Below are positions 1 to 11,700 of a stretch of DNA of 64,000 nt, in pieces; position 1 is the stretch's first letter, and each line of letters begins with the position of its first letter. Origin of the DNA: Acanthaster planci (Eukaryota > Echinodermata > Asteroidea > Valvatida > Acanthasteridae); contig NW_019091659.1 of the NCBI RefSeq assembly GCF_001949145.1, positions 205,223 to 269,222 on the forward strand. The letters are read 5' to 3'. A program made the position numbers and the translations under genes. The notes under the pieces were generated by a model. The model saw only the letters and a program-made list of their open reading frames with translations. It did no database searches and was not told where the DNA came from.

Positions 1-274
1 TGTTGTCAGATCATATCAAGCACCAACGACGGCATGAATATTCAACTTCCTATACTGCAGTACACAACGTTTTAGGGATGCAGATTACCAACGAAAAATT
101 GCAGCGACGATCATAGGGTACAAAGAGGGCTTATGGTTGCAAAACAGGTGGTGAGTGGCAGGCGTGCGCTGCGCTCTGGCTATGGACATACCGGGTATGC
201 CAGAAAGCGGTATTTGGCCAGATGTTGTAGCCCGGGCAGTTCAACTTCCTTCTGTGTCCTTCCTCCATCATGTC
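1..274 (+). repeat. Dispersed repeat family A, copy 1 (left-truncated by window edge)
   Basis: This stretch matches 37221-37697 closely over its length, with shared blocks at the opening, around the CGAAAAATTGC block and at the GCCCGGGCAGTTCAA block. The copy at 37 kb is interrupted by a 184-bp insertion; this one is not, and so preserves the empty target site (106-114). The window starts inside the repeat, so its true left end is unknown. I see no coding capacity. Confidence 0.75.
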
Positions 275-1542
275 CATGAGCAGACCAAGTGTAAACAATG
301 CTTTATTGACCTTTTTTGTGACCTTGTCTATGGAGTGCCCTGTGTTACAAAATTACACAAACGATCTCGCATGCAACTGAATGCCTTTGATACAAAATGA
401 ACGGCAATAAATACTACAATGTCATCAGTACATATACCCACTCCAAAATCTGCTTAACATGGAAAATACATAAGTGATGCAGTCAACATTTTCCCAACCT
501 TGGGGTTTCGTGTTGCATACATGTACCAATATTGTTCATGTCAGGAAATGGAAAAAAGGTATATTTCTTGTGGGTTTATTATCTTGTTTTTCTTATTCTG
601 CTCCCCTTGTTCCTAGGATATTTTCCAACCTTATCTGCAACCAAAATGGAGCCATCTGTGGTATGCCATGATGGAGGTCATGATGCTTACCACACTTGCT
701 AGCCCAATTCATTGTTTTACGGGAACTTTCCCGCAGTCCCGACCAAGTCTTTTTAGAAACAGAATGTCAATTGTTTGGGAGATTATCAAATTGGTGGTTG
801 CAGGTTGTTGGGACCTGGGAGAAAATCTGTTGATTCTGCTAATGAACAGAGTTACACGGTGAACCTTCAAAGATTTGACCAATGGGGAAGTTTCTATGCC
901 AGTCAAACTTTGCAAATGGGATGCATGGTCAAACTTGTGAGTGACCAATCATATTCTTGATGGAATTGTCCATCAAGAGACATCAAAGGGCATTCAAGGG
1001 CCTATGCCAGGGTCTGAATTCAGTCTGCACCCAAACCAGCCAGCAGACCACTGGTCAACAGTTTGACATTCTCAAGTTGACACAGTAGCCATATGGGGTG
1101 AGTTACTGCTTGTAACCTCATTTGGAGTTTTACTTTGATGGCTTAGTATTATGGACTGTTTTCCTGTGTTACTTCTAATGTTGATGTACCTGTATTGCTT
1201 GCTTGTTTCTAATCATTCCTTGTCACTGCTTTCATCTCAAGTTATTTTGACAGTGTACTTTCTTTCAGTTTCACTTGTTTTACGAAACCTGTCTTGATTA
1301 TTCCCTTTTTTTTTGATACATTTGAATCAAAATTATGGATTTGCATTTGTTATTTTTATTCTACGTATGCAACATGAGTAGATTCGATTCTGTGTGTATA
1401 AATGTCTTGATGTATTGATGGATATGTTGCGTTGTTCAATGCAGTTGGGCGTAGACCTGAAACACAAAATGGAAACAGTCCAGACAGTGGATTATCCCTG
1501 ACTTGGTGTTTGGAAGACTACACATTGTATCTCTATTTTTAC
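275..1542. other. Non-coding stretch, probably FGGY intron
   Basis: I see no conserved exon on either strand. It lies on the 3' side of FGGY exon 2 (minus strand), so it is most likely the start of FGGY intron 2. The short ORFs here lack splice-bounded, family-like sequence. I looked for the next FGGY exon, which carries the WLDHRA-type motif, and did not find it. Confidence 0.5.
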
Positions 1543-2801
1543 CACTAGAGCTGACAGTGACTGGCTGGAAGTTGGTATCCATGGCAGCAAGTGAACAGGT
1601 TGCATCAAAGCCAATGCCTCTGATTCGTTGGCTGTCTTGCCCAATCATAGCCTCCTGTATATGATGAAAGGAACACACACAATCATGAGCGTCAACGTAA
1701 AACAAACAGAACAAGTCAACCTGTAACACTAGCAGGTCTAGGGAAGCATTTTGACTCAAAAGTTATGATTCATATCAGGATGCACTGTTCCCAAGCAGAC
1801 TGATTAACAAGAAACTTGGCACCTCCTCTAAAGGTCAACTCATTTAAAAAAAAAAGTACACAGAGGGTTCACAAAGCCCTCTGTGGACAGCTGGTAAAAA
1901 CACATTTACGTTGCAAGCTATGGAGTTGCAAGTTGTCGCCCCACGCCATTCACAAAGAAAAGACTCTAGGTTGGAGGTATTTCACATAGGTGCCCAGTGC
2001 ACATGGTACACATGCAAAGACCATGAATTTAACAGAAATTAAACACATATGTGCTCAGCATGTGTCACTTGCCAAGCGCACAAGATTTGCACGCAAGCAG
2101 CGAGTTCCCAGCAATTGACTATCGTTGCTGTCTGAAAAAATACACAATATCTTCTTCCCGCACAAGACGGAGCAGATAGTTGCCTCGTTCATTTCATTTA
2201 CACATGTATGCAGCTAAGTGCATCATTCACCCAGGTTTGATGAGGCAACCCTCACTTCATTCAAATTTAGGATGCAACCTCAATCCTAGCTGCAAATCCT
2301 CTGACTGCTCCCACATAAAGATTTGATACAGCCTCAATCCTCCGATAGCCCAAGTTTGTTGAGGCAGTGCAAATGGTATCCTGGAGCAGTAGGGATGATT
2401 TCACATACTTGGCCTGAATTTATGCATTGCCAGACGTAACAAAAGGACCAGCCAAAGATCCTGATACAATGTACGCATCCTAAAACCAGCCACGCATTTT
2501 TGTCCTATGTACAGCGTACTCCAGAATCCTTCAAAACCACTCGGCTGATGTGGGGGCAAGAGGTTAGGTTAAAAGCTTGAAATAACGGTATACGACACTC
2601 ACTTACTTTGACAGCCTGACAGCACTCTTCCCAGATGTTGTCCGTCGACTGCTCGTAGATATCCCCTCCAGATTGCCAGATCCTGATCGGTCGGCTCCTC
2701 ATGCCCAAGATAGCGCCGGTGTCATCAACCACTGCTGCACGCACGCTCCCTGTTCCCACATCAACGCCAATGTAAAGGCCTGGCTGGCTGGTAGCATCCA
2801 T
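1543..2801 (-). CDS. FGGY: FGGY carbohydrate kinase domain-containing protein, N-terminal part (2 exons, partial)
   Basis: Exon 1 is 2607-2801 (start ATG at 2799-2801; donor GTAAGT at 2601-2606) and exon 2 is 1543-1654 (acceptor ATACAG; donor GTAAAA). The junction is phase 0. Exon 1 encodes YIGVDVGTGSVRAAVVDDTG, the phosphate-1 ATP-binding loop at the N terminus of FGGY kinases, then a segment ending EECCQAVK. Exon 2 continues with RIRGIGFDATCSLAAMD, a stretch characteristic of the animal FGGY protein. Family members phosphorylate sugars or sugar alcohols; the animal protein is reported to act on ribulose-type substrates in the cytosol. About 100 of roughly 550 residues are in the window; the catalytic C-terminal half lies to the left. 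An upstream in-frame Met (2921) exists, but the usual family N terminus fits the 2801 start. The exon 2 donor is weak, so that edge is less certain. Confidence 0.88.
2221..2575 (+). repeat. Dispersed repeat family B, copy 1, in FGGY intron 1
   Basis: The block around GTTGAGGCAGTG, then GCAGT and a GATGATTTC-like stretch, recurs at 55530-55910 in the same order, ending in both with GAGG(G)TTAGGTTAA. Identity is moderate, indicating old copies. This copy ends about 25 bp from the FGGY exon 1 donor. No ORF is associated. Confidence 0.55.
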
Positions 2802-3305
2802 CTTGACTGGCAAGCATAACAATATGTAAAAATGAAAGGCAACAAAATATACACTGTACATGTACTTGCAAACTTTAAATGATGCTTTATTTGCTTGTGT
2901 ACCGTAGATGTACATGTACATGTGCCTTTTTCATTTTTTTAACACTTCAACTTTGTTAGTCACCGCACTACAGCGTAAAAACTTGCTCTGCTAGAATGGC
3001 TAGTACAGGGGCATACCATTTTTCAAACGCTGGTACTTTGTGCTGAATTCAACTTATAGTTCAGAATGAATTTGACGAAGAATTTGTTACAAGTTAATTT
3101 AAGCTAGAGCTGAAAAATGTCAATGTATGATTAAATTTTCCATTCACACAGAAATTTGTCAGGGAAAGTTCAGTATGTCACATGTCAAATGCCCATTAAC
3201 CAGTCTGCACAAGCTGCACCAGATGAAGGCCCAACATGTGTAAAAACCAAAGACCATATAGCGCAAGATGGAGAACTTCATCATGAATACATGTAAAATG
3301 TTGTA

Positions 3306-3456
3306 AGTGCATGGGCGCCATTTCAGCAAGCGATACGCCTGCCCAATGCACATGAATGCACAGGTGCTGCAGCAGGCACGTACACCTGGTACGCCAGTGC
3401 CTGTGCATTACCGTGAACCGTGCAGGCATATCGCTTACTCAAATGGCGCCCATGGT
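3306..3456. repeat. Inverted-repeat element (MITE-like hairpin)
   Basis: The left arm starts at the ATGGGCGCCATTT block followed by AGCAAGCGATACGCCTGC. The right arm is its reverse complement, with GCAGGCATATCGCTTACTC then AAATGGCGCCCAT. Arms are about 60 bp with a few mismatches around a short spacer containing mirrored GCACAGG blocks. It sits between the divergent FGGY and ACP5 genes. There is no coding potential, so a small non-autonomous DNA transposon is the likeliest reading. Confidence 0.6.
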
Positions 3457-4857
3457 GATTACACCATTTGGGCAGAGTTATCCGTCTTGTGCCTTTGGCG
3501 CAATATGATCTTTGGTAAAAACACTTCCTCTGTTGTTACAGCTGGCCTATGATGGAACGAATTGAGTTTGCCAGAGAATATTTTACCTTCAACCACCAAT
3601 TTGTTTTTGCAGGTTTTGCCGGAACGGCAACTGAACATGTGCAGTGAGTGTGTTGGGGGACTTAGACATTTTACTGCAACAATTAACTCTCTTTGTCTGG
3701 TTCTGTGCTACATTGTCATTATGTATTATGTTAATTTATTTGGAATAAAATAGAAAACACACTACCCGAAAAAAAATCACATAAGTCATCGTTTAACCCC
3801 CTCCCAAATACCCAAAAATGTAAAGTTATGAAATGGCTTTACTTTGACGAGTCTTTAAAAGACCTTTGAGAGATGTAAATTTAATTCAGCATATTTATCA
3901 CTGATGTCCACTGACGGTTTGGATCACGAAGCCAAATGGAAACATGAATCACAACTTCTGCATCAAACAGATCTAAACAAATGGTGCAATTTAACGAAGT
4001 GAATGTTGCTTTGAACATGTGCACCAGGGAAAAACGACACACATGTGCAGTTTTGAATTTTCTCAAAGTAAAACTTTTAGTTTTATTGCGCCATTGATGT
4101 GGGCTGATTTTACCCAACAAAAAATATTTGCGTGTGGGATATTGAGTTTTAACGAAGTGACAATCTGTGTACATATATGCTGTGAATATAAGCAGCTTTG
4201 CCAAGCAAAACGGCACACGTGGGAATTGAGTTTTCAGGGACAGACCATCCTCCATGGGCACTGATACTCTACAATTAATTGTTAAATATTATTCTGTAAT
4301 TGGTGCACCATTCATCAGTTTTTTAGCGCCACAAATTTGACTAAAAAGGAGAGATTTGGGGATTTTATGGCCTCCCCTACGTTACCAATTTTCAGTTCAG
4401 GTTGCATTTGCTCCGCCATGCAATCCCCCTCCCGTGATTACGTCCTCACTGACCATCTCGTTTTTTGAGCATCTGCGAAACGGCTTTATGCAATGACAAG
4501 GAATCAATCTTGAGCATCCACAAGTCTCCTTTACATGTACTTGATGATGTGGTGTTTTGGTGTGTTTTCTAGTTTTCCAGTACATAGTTTGTTTTCAGGG
4601 ATTTAGTAAAAAGGTCTGTCACAGACGTTTTCCATTATTTAGGGTTTTGGTTTTAGCGGTGTAGAGTGTTTTCCGGTATTTAGCAGTTGGTGTTTTGCAG
4701 TGTTTCGTGTGTTTTCCAGTGATTTTATTTTTCCAGTAGTTTTTGGGAGTTTCCTATCCTTTCTGGAAATTTTCCGGTGGTTTTCTTGTGTTTCCATTCT
4801 TTCCTATAAACAGTATCACCTGGGACAAACCATTTTCTATTCCTCATAAACTATATT

Positions 4858-5099
4858 GGGTAAGTGTGGGTATACCCGATTGGGGGGAGAACCCAATCAG
4901 CCGTGATTTTTTTCATATAGTAGGGCCAACACTCTATTCATTTGATTCACGTCAAAGTCTGTAGACTGTGACGTAAATGAAATGAATAGAGTCTGTAGAC
5001 TGTGACGTGAATGAAATGAAAAGTGTAGGCACTACTATATGAAAAAAATCACGGCTGATTGGGTTCTCCCCCCCCGATCGGGTATACCCAAACTTACCC
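4858..5099. repeat. 242-bp near-palindromic element
   Basis: The arms run from GGGTAAGTGTGGGTATACCC (left) to the reverse complement ending at 5099. Both contain GGGGGGAGAACCCAATCAGC and the CGTGATTTTTTTCATATAGT block. The centre has two copies of GTCTGTAGACTGTGACGT separated by ATGAATAGA-type sequence. Each arm is about 110 bp with very few mismatches. This is a fold-back MITE in the ACP5 upstream region, about 0.7 kb before the start codon. Confidence 0.75.
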
Positions 5100-5312
5100 T
5101 TGGTGTCTGTATACACTGGTACATGTACATGTATATGGAAATGCTTTCCACCTTGGAAAATAAACTTAAGCACTTCCTCAAGTCTACCTCTTGCATCTTT
5201 AACAATAAACAGGGCACCAGCTAGATTTCCCCAGCTTTCGTGCCAATTTTTTTCAGTGTGATATGGCTTACACATGTAAACTGTACGTGACTCCGTAGGC
5301 CCATGGGTACCC

Positions 5313-5401
5313 CCAGAACTGTGGGGTCCGACGGTCCTCAGAGGCTCTCCGCTCCCACGAACGGAGTGGGGCTGGGCGGACGTCGGACCCAACAGTTCTG
5401 G
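5313..5401. repeat. Short inverted repeat upstream of ACP5
   Basis: CCAGAACTGTGGGGTCCGACG on the left is mirrored by CGTCGGACCCAACAGTTCTGG on the right, with a GC-rich 45-bp loop. It lies about 400 bp before the ACP5 start codon. It could be a small transposon remnant or a structured 5' region; the sequence does not decide. Confidence 0.55.
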
Positions 5402-5788
5402 AGGTAGGGCCAACATGTACAGATACATGGGCACTTACTGTACGTGACTATGGTTCAAGCATAGAGAAAGGACAGGGCAGTCACTCGCAGCCAACGTCCG
5501 TCAACCGAGTTATGACATCTGCGCGCATGATTATGACATGTGTGTGAGTCTGGATACTGCTTGCGTAATTTCTTTTGTTTAGTGTACTGTATGTAGAAGA
5601 TGCTGGGTACAAGTTCACGCTATTTTTAATTTTTTGCGACCCGAATCACATGAGAATCACGTGACCTTGCTGCTAGGCTATGTGAGAGGCAGGTGTTTAT
5701 AGCAATTTACGGCATGTACATGTATAGGCATGACAGAAGGTACATGTAGCACTCTCAGTGAGAAACTGTTGTTTTGTCCATTTTCAGT

Positions 5789-8700
5789 ATGACTCAGAAG
5801 ATTTTCTTGGTGCTAGTCTTAGTTTTTAAGCTGGTGGACGGAGTCTACTTGCCGCAATCAGAAGGTAGGACGAGGAGTCTGAGAGGGCCTATCACTAAGT
5901 TTTCAGTATCAATGCCCATTGCGATTGGGTAGTACGTAGCCTCTCAGCCGCGCTGGTGGCGTATCCAGCGTGCGGCCGGGGAAAGGGAGGCTGGCGGATT
6001 TTTTTTTTTAACTTTTTTATATTTAGGCCTAGGCTATGTATCAAATATCTCTTTATTTATTCATCAAATATTAGCAGCAAAAGAAAAAAGCACCACAAAA
6101 TAAAACTTTTTTAACAGCAAAAACATAAAGATGTCGGGACCGTGAGTAAGTTGTTTTTTCTCTCCCAACATCGTGTTGAATGAGCCCAAGGATCGAGCTC
6201 GAATTCGACATGTTCTTCATGTAGTTTATTTAAACTGTATGCATCTTCTTTTGTGTGAGATCAAGCAGTGTCACTGTCAGGCATATTGCACTTTGCAGCC
6301 AGGACCAGCCCAACTATAGCTGGGATCGGCTCAAGTAAAGTTGGGACCGAGGCCATAGTTGGGGGCTCAACAAGTCTGCATTATAAGCAAAGAATCATAC
6401 TGGATATTTCCGTCTACTGTAATCATGGTATACTATAGCAAGAGGGAAAGTCTGAGATTTTAATTGGTTTGTTTCGTAAACATGGTTTCAAATAAGTATG
6501 ATAAGGTAGCGTGATATCCTATAGTATGAACTTTGCCAAGTACAGTACTATGCATAGAAGAAGTTATTTTCTGTGAATTACTTGTTGCCTTGTATGCTCA
6601 TGGAGAATTATTCCTCCATGGTATGCTGTTTTTTGTTTTTATTAAAGGGCTGCATAAAAATGATAAATGTAAAATGTACGATTTTATGCAGACATACTTT
6701 CATTTGGAAAAGCCACAGTAGTGGTGTTTGAACATTTTGTTTTGTTTCTTTCTGAACTCTACTGACAATTACAAGTTCAGACTAAACCACCATGACAGCA
6801 ATTAAGGCCATCAGAATGAAATTTTGTGTTGTGTGCCCGAGCATAAATGAAAACACACGAGCAGAAATTAAGACATGTGAGGTATTTTTTTCATTTCTCA
6901 CTATTCATTATTTTTCATGAAATCTTGTCGGCTCCATCATCTGTTCATTTTCAATTTTTTTGTGACAGTACCCATTGATTTTGTTTGCATATGTATTTGG
7001 GATGGTGTCTGTCTGAAGCACATGCCCAGAGTTCAGGTCAAGCTGGTCGCAGTTTGTGCATTCTCTGTTTTAATGTTTAGTTTTTTGTTCTTTTTTCAAA
7101 TCTTTTAAAATCTGCCTTTTTAATCTTTTTTTTTTAATCATTAAGGCCTATGATTTTAAATTTTCATTTTTTTAATATGTACATGTAAATCAAACCACAA
7201 TCGACCACTTAAAGGATCCAGGAAATGAATTTTCCTTAGAATCTTTTTTTGTGTATCTCTGTACTCTTCCTCCATGTATGAAGACTGTTTTACATCTTTT
7301 TTGAGTTACTTGAATTGAACAGTGTACTTTTTCAAACACTTGAAATTTACCAAGCATTTCTGGACAAGTGAGCGCACTTTTGCTTTGATGTAAATCCAGG
7401 GAGACATGGTTCAGGTTGCATATTTTCATGTTCAAATTGTGAACCTCAAATTTGCTATCTGGGAACATTTCTGTGAAAAGTATATTTTTGCCGGATTATT
7501 GGCATGTACTTAGACAACAATAAATTACCCAAAAAAATGAAATCTGTCATAGCAGTGGTTAAAAAAAATCTAGAAATTTTCTGTGCACAAATCAGTGCAA
7601 CATTGAGATTCAGCGTCTTGGATGACATCATGGTTCTGCTCACGAATATGCAGATATTCATTAGCATAACAACCAAACAAGAATCAAAATATGGGTTAAA
7701 ATTGCAAAACAAAGATTTAAAATGATGTTAATTAAAACCCAAAGATGCAATTTTAAGGGTTTTAGTAAAATTTATAAAAATATTTCTATTTCCTGGTTCC
7801 TTTAAAATGATCGCGAGAGTTTGGTAGTAAATAGATAAAAAGCTATGCTAGTTGACTGCATGCAGTGCACGTGGAAGTTTTTCTCATGCAAGATGTGTGT
7901 GGTGGAGAAGGAGTTATGCATGCATGTTTTATTGGCGTTTTAATTTTTTTACACAGTGTTTTTGGGGAGAAAACAAAACCAGGGAAAAAATTAAGAATTT
8001 TTACAATGTTTTGTCTTATAATGAAAGTTTTAAATGGGTGCTTCATAGGCATATGGGTAGTGGATGTACAACAAGAAATATCATTCCCTTGGCCTAATCA
8101 TTTTATTCAACTTGCTGTGCAGCTGTTGTAATGATACTGATTCACACGAAAGAAGAGCATTTAAAAATAAGAAGCTTGATAAGCAACTTGTTTCCAGTTT
8201 TCTCTGAGCAACATTTAGACCTAACCTGCTAGGGTCCATTGAAATCATGCACATTTGCTTGTTGGGTTCAGAATGGTTAGGGTTAAAGAAGGAAGTGTGT
8301 ATTTTGTCATCCCCAGCTACATGTAAACTGCAGTAACCATTATTTAGTTAGCTACATGTGGAAAGCACCCCCTTTTCAATGCGTATGCAAGTTGGTCTAT
8401 GAAAACCTGAGGTGCTAAATTGCAATTAACAATCATGCAAGACCTGTGGCCCAGTGGACAGCACCTTCATCTTAGGATTATCCCTACTTTCAATTCCAGC
8501 TAGCAACATTTCTTTTCGTCCCCAAAAGTTAAGAACGTTCTTGTACTATTAAAAATTGATTACTATACATGTATAAAACTTAGTTCCAGAGTGTTATTAT
8601 TTACTTTTTCTGATTCATTGCTGTGAAGGATTTTTGTAAGGGAAAAAAGTGTGAAAATTGTCAAATGGTCCGCATTGGGTCTTGTGAGTACCCAGTCATA

Positions 8701-11700
8701 GCGACATTGGTGAAGAACCAGTCTATGATGAATGATTTGCCATGGTAAACTTTGTAAGTCCCCCCAAAACAGTCACCGCGTATGTTAAAATCTTATCTGA
8801 CAAACTATTGTTCACTTAAAGTTAGCTTATGCCAGCAATATACAATACCACGAGAGTATGATAGCATGGTATGTAGTCATCTGCTATAGTTAGGCTTCTG
8901 CCACTTTAAAAAACTTGCACATTTTTCATTTTGTTGTTGACCACTTTCACATATTCAGTGAGTCGAGTTGAAATCCATGAATGTATGTTATTTTTTGTTT
9001 TTTTGGTCAGATGGCATTCTATCCTTCCTGGCTCTTGGAGATTGGGGTGGCGTGTCCTTTACACCATACACTACGCCAGACGAATTGGGCTGCGCCAATC
9101 AAATGGGAGCCATAGCCAAGAGGATCAACTCCACCTTCGTCTTGGCCCTGGGGGATAACTTCTACGACTTTGGCATACGGACTGATGCCCACGACAAAAG
9201 ATTTAAGGTACATGCACCAGTAGGATGAGGGGCGTGGCAAGCCTAGTGTGGTAACATTTTTCAAAGTAGGGGAGCCAGTTATGAGAACATCAGGCATCAG
9301 CCATTAATGGGCCAATCTATAAAGCTCCACCCCTTTGTAGGACCTGGGTCATTCTATAAATTAAGGGTGTAGTTTTTGTGTGTCCCTGTCATACATATAC
9401 CTGACATATGATTTTGTAAGTTCAGAATTTACTTTCTAATTTCCAGGAGGGGTGAATTAATGCAAATTACCTGCAAAGCAACTTATAGTTTGAAATATAT
9501 TTCAGTGATCAATATTTCCATGTCAAGTGACACAGGTCATGTGTATCAGTTACACAAAAATGTCACACTTTTGGATCCTGAATTTATAGAATAACCTACC
9601 TGCAAAAAGTGTGAGGGGGCATACCCCCAGTTGAAAAACATGGGGTGGGGGAGGGGGCACTGCCCCCTTCCGCCGCCAGTGCAATACTTTACACGTAAAT
9701 CTCTTATTGAAGTACATGTAAGTGTGCCCATAAAAAGGTTCCCTGCTCTGCCCACCTTGTCAATGGCAAAGGCAGGCCTCTGATTCCAATTTCCTCCAAC
9801 ATGCATCATTTGTTTCATCCTATACAGGAGACTTTTGAGGATGTCTTCACAGCCCAGTCATTGCAGACGCCATGGTACATCATTGCCGGGAATCATGACT
9901 GGCGTGGCAATGTCACGGCAGAGCTGGAATACACAAAATTATCTAAAAGATGGTATGTACACTGTACACGTACCTGCTATGTGTTGTACATAAGTTGATT
10001 ATGTTTTGGTTAAATGTTGCATCTTTTGGATGCCCTAATTCTCATACTATTTATTGCTCATGTCTCCCACTCTAACATAGTTCTTGTCACAGTCTTAATT
10101 GGTTCCTGGCATGTTTTTCATCATTTGTTATTCAACCAATCACAAGAAATTGGTTTGAACTCACACTAAGAGAATAATAGGAAACTATGTGTACATCATC
10201 ATAATGATAATAATCACAGTTGCGAGCACTAACTAATGGTTGGTGCATTAACTCATATACACACAAACCAGTGTATGTATCCAAATTAAAATTACCGTAA
10301 ATCACCAACAACTCAGATATCTGATGACATGAAAGTTTCTTTGAAGTAGTCAGCCTTTTTGTAAATGGATCTAAGTTAACCGATATAATTGTAAAAAAAT
10401 ACATAAATTATGCTCACAGTGACAGCAATTAAAAAATTTAAATTCCAGACATTAGAATTTACAAGTACTGTTACTTGTACAGTAGATGGCATAAAACTAT
10501 TTCTAAATGATCAGATTCGTTCGACCATTCCCTCACAACTTTGGACTTGAAATTACTAAAGAGATTTACAGTACATGTACACGCATCATGATATGCCTAT
10601 TCAGTATTACCCCCTCCTCAAAGAAGTAGGTCCTTTTTAATTCTCTGAACTGTCACAATTTTCCTGAAAGTTGATAGCTGTTGATGTGAATTTTCATTTG
10701 TCTCCTTAGGACTTTCCCATCGTTGTACTACGCCTTCAATCACACCATCCCAGGAACCAAAGTGAAAGTGGCCTTCATCATGCTGGACACCCAGGTGCTG
10801 TGCAGCATCTTGGATGAGTTCAGTACTCCGGAAGAGCTGGCGGGGCCTTTGGACAAGATTGCAGCAGAGAAGGAATGGCAGTGGGTCGAGGAGCAACTGA
10901 AGGCAACGCAAAGGTATGTTATACGGGAACCCTAGAGCTGTTTTAAATGACTGAATTCATTCACTACAGAGAAGTTTTGACACCATTTTGATATGAAAAA
11001 TACTTCCAAATGATGTACTCTAAATGCAGTACACAAGTTCAGGATTCATTTATAAAATGGGAGGTTTTGTTTAAGTCGGTGGTGGGGATCTGCCGACCTT
11101 CTGGATTCAGAACTGAAAGAAAAATAAATTTTTTTTTTAATTTTGTGAAGTCTCGCATCCACCGACCAACAAATTTACCAATATTTAAATATAAAAATAT
11201 TTTTTGCTCCGCTGTTCGACCCACGGGGAATTCCCTGATTTTACTACTGTGAGCTTTGGTTGCTCAGCAGCTAGTGCTAGTGGTAAGGGATATATCTTTT
11301 TTCTTCTGTAGAGAAAATTTTAATGGGTGCTTCCCTCTGACTCGAAGACCCTTATTTTGTTTTTGTTGAGACGATAGAAAATCCTTTTTGTTTGTTCTTT
11401 TCTGTCTCACTCTAAAATTTGTCTGAAAATAAATCCGAGCACCAACTTATAAAAACATTCCAACAGTGATACGATGCTGTAAACATACATGTACCTCAGC
11501 AAAATTCACCTGCAGCACTTTTTGCACAGGTGTCTGTTATGCACGTGGAGCAAAATGAAATGCTCATTTGTTGATCGTACATTTAAGTTTTAGCTATATC
11601 AGACTTGTTGACACGTCATAATGTGCTTTTAGCCATACAAAATTTCAAGTTATCCATTGGTTTGTGCACAGACATGGATGTACCCAACAGGCTTAATTTA

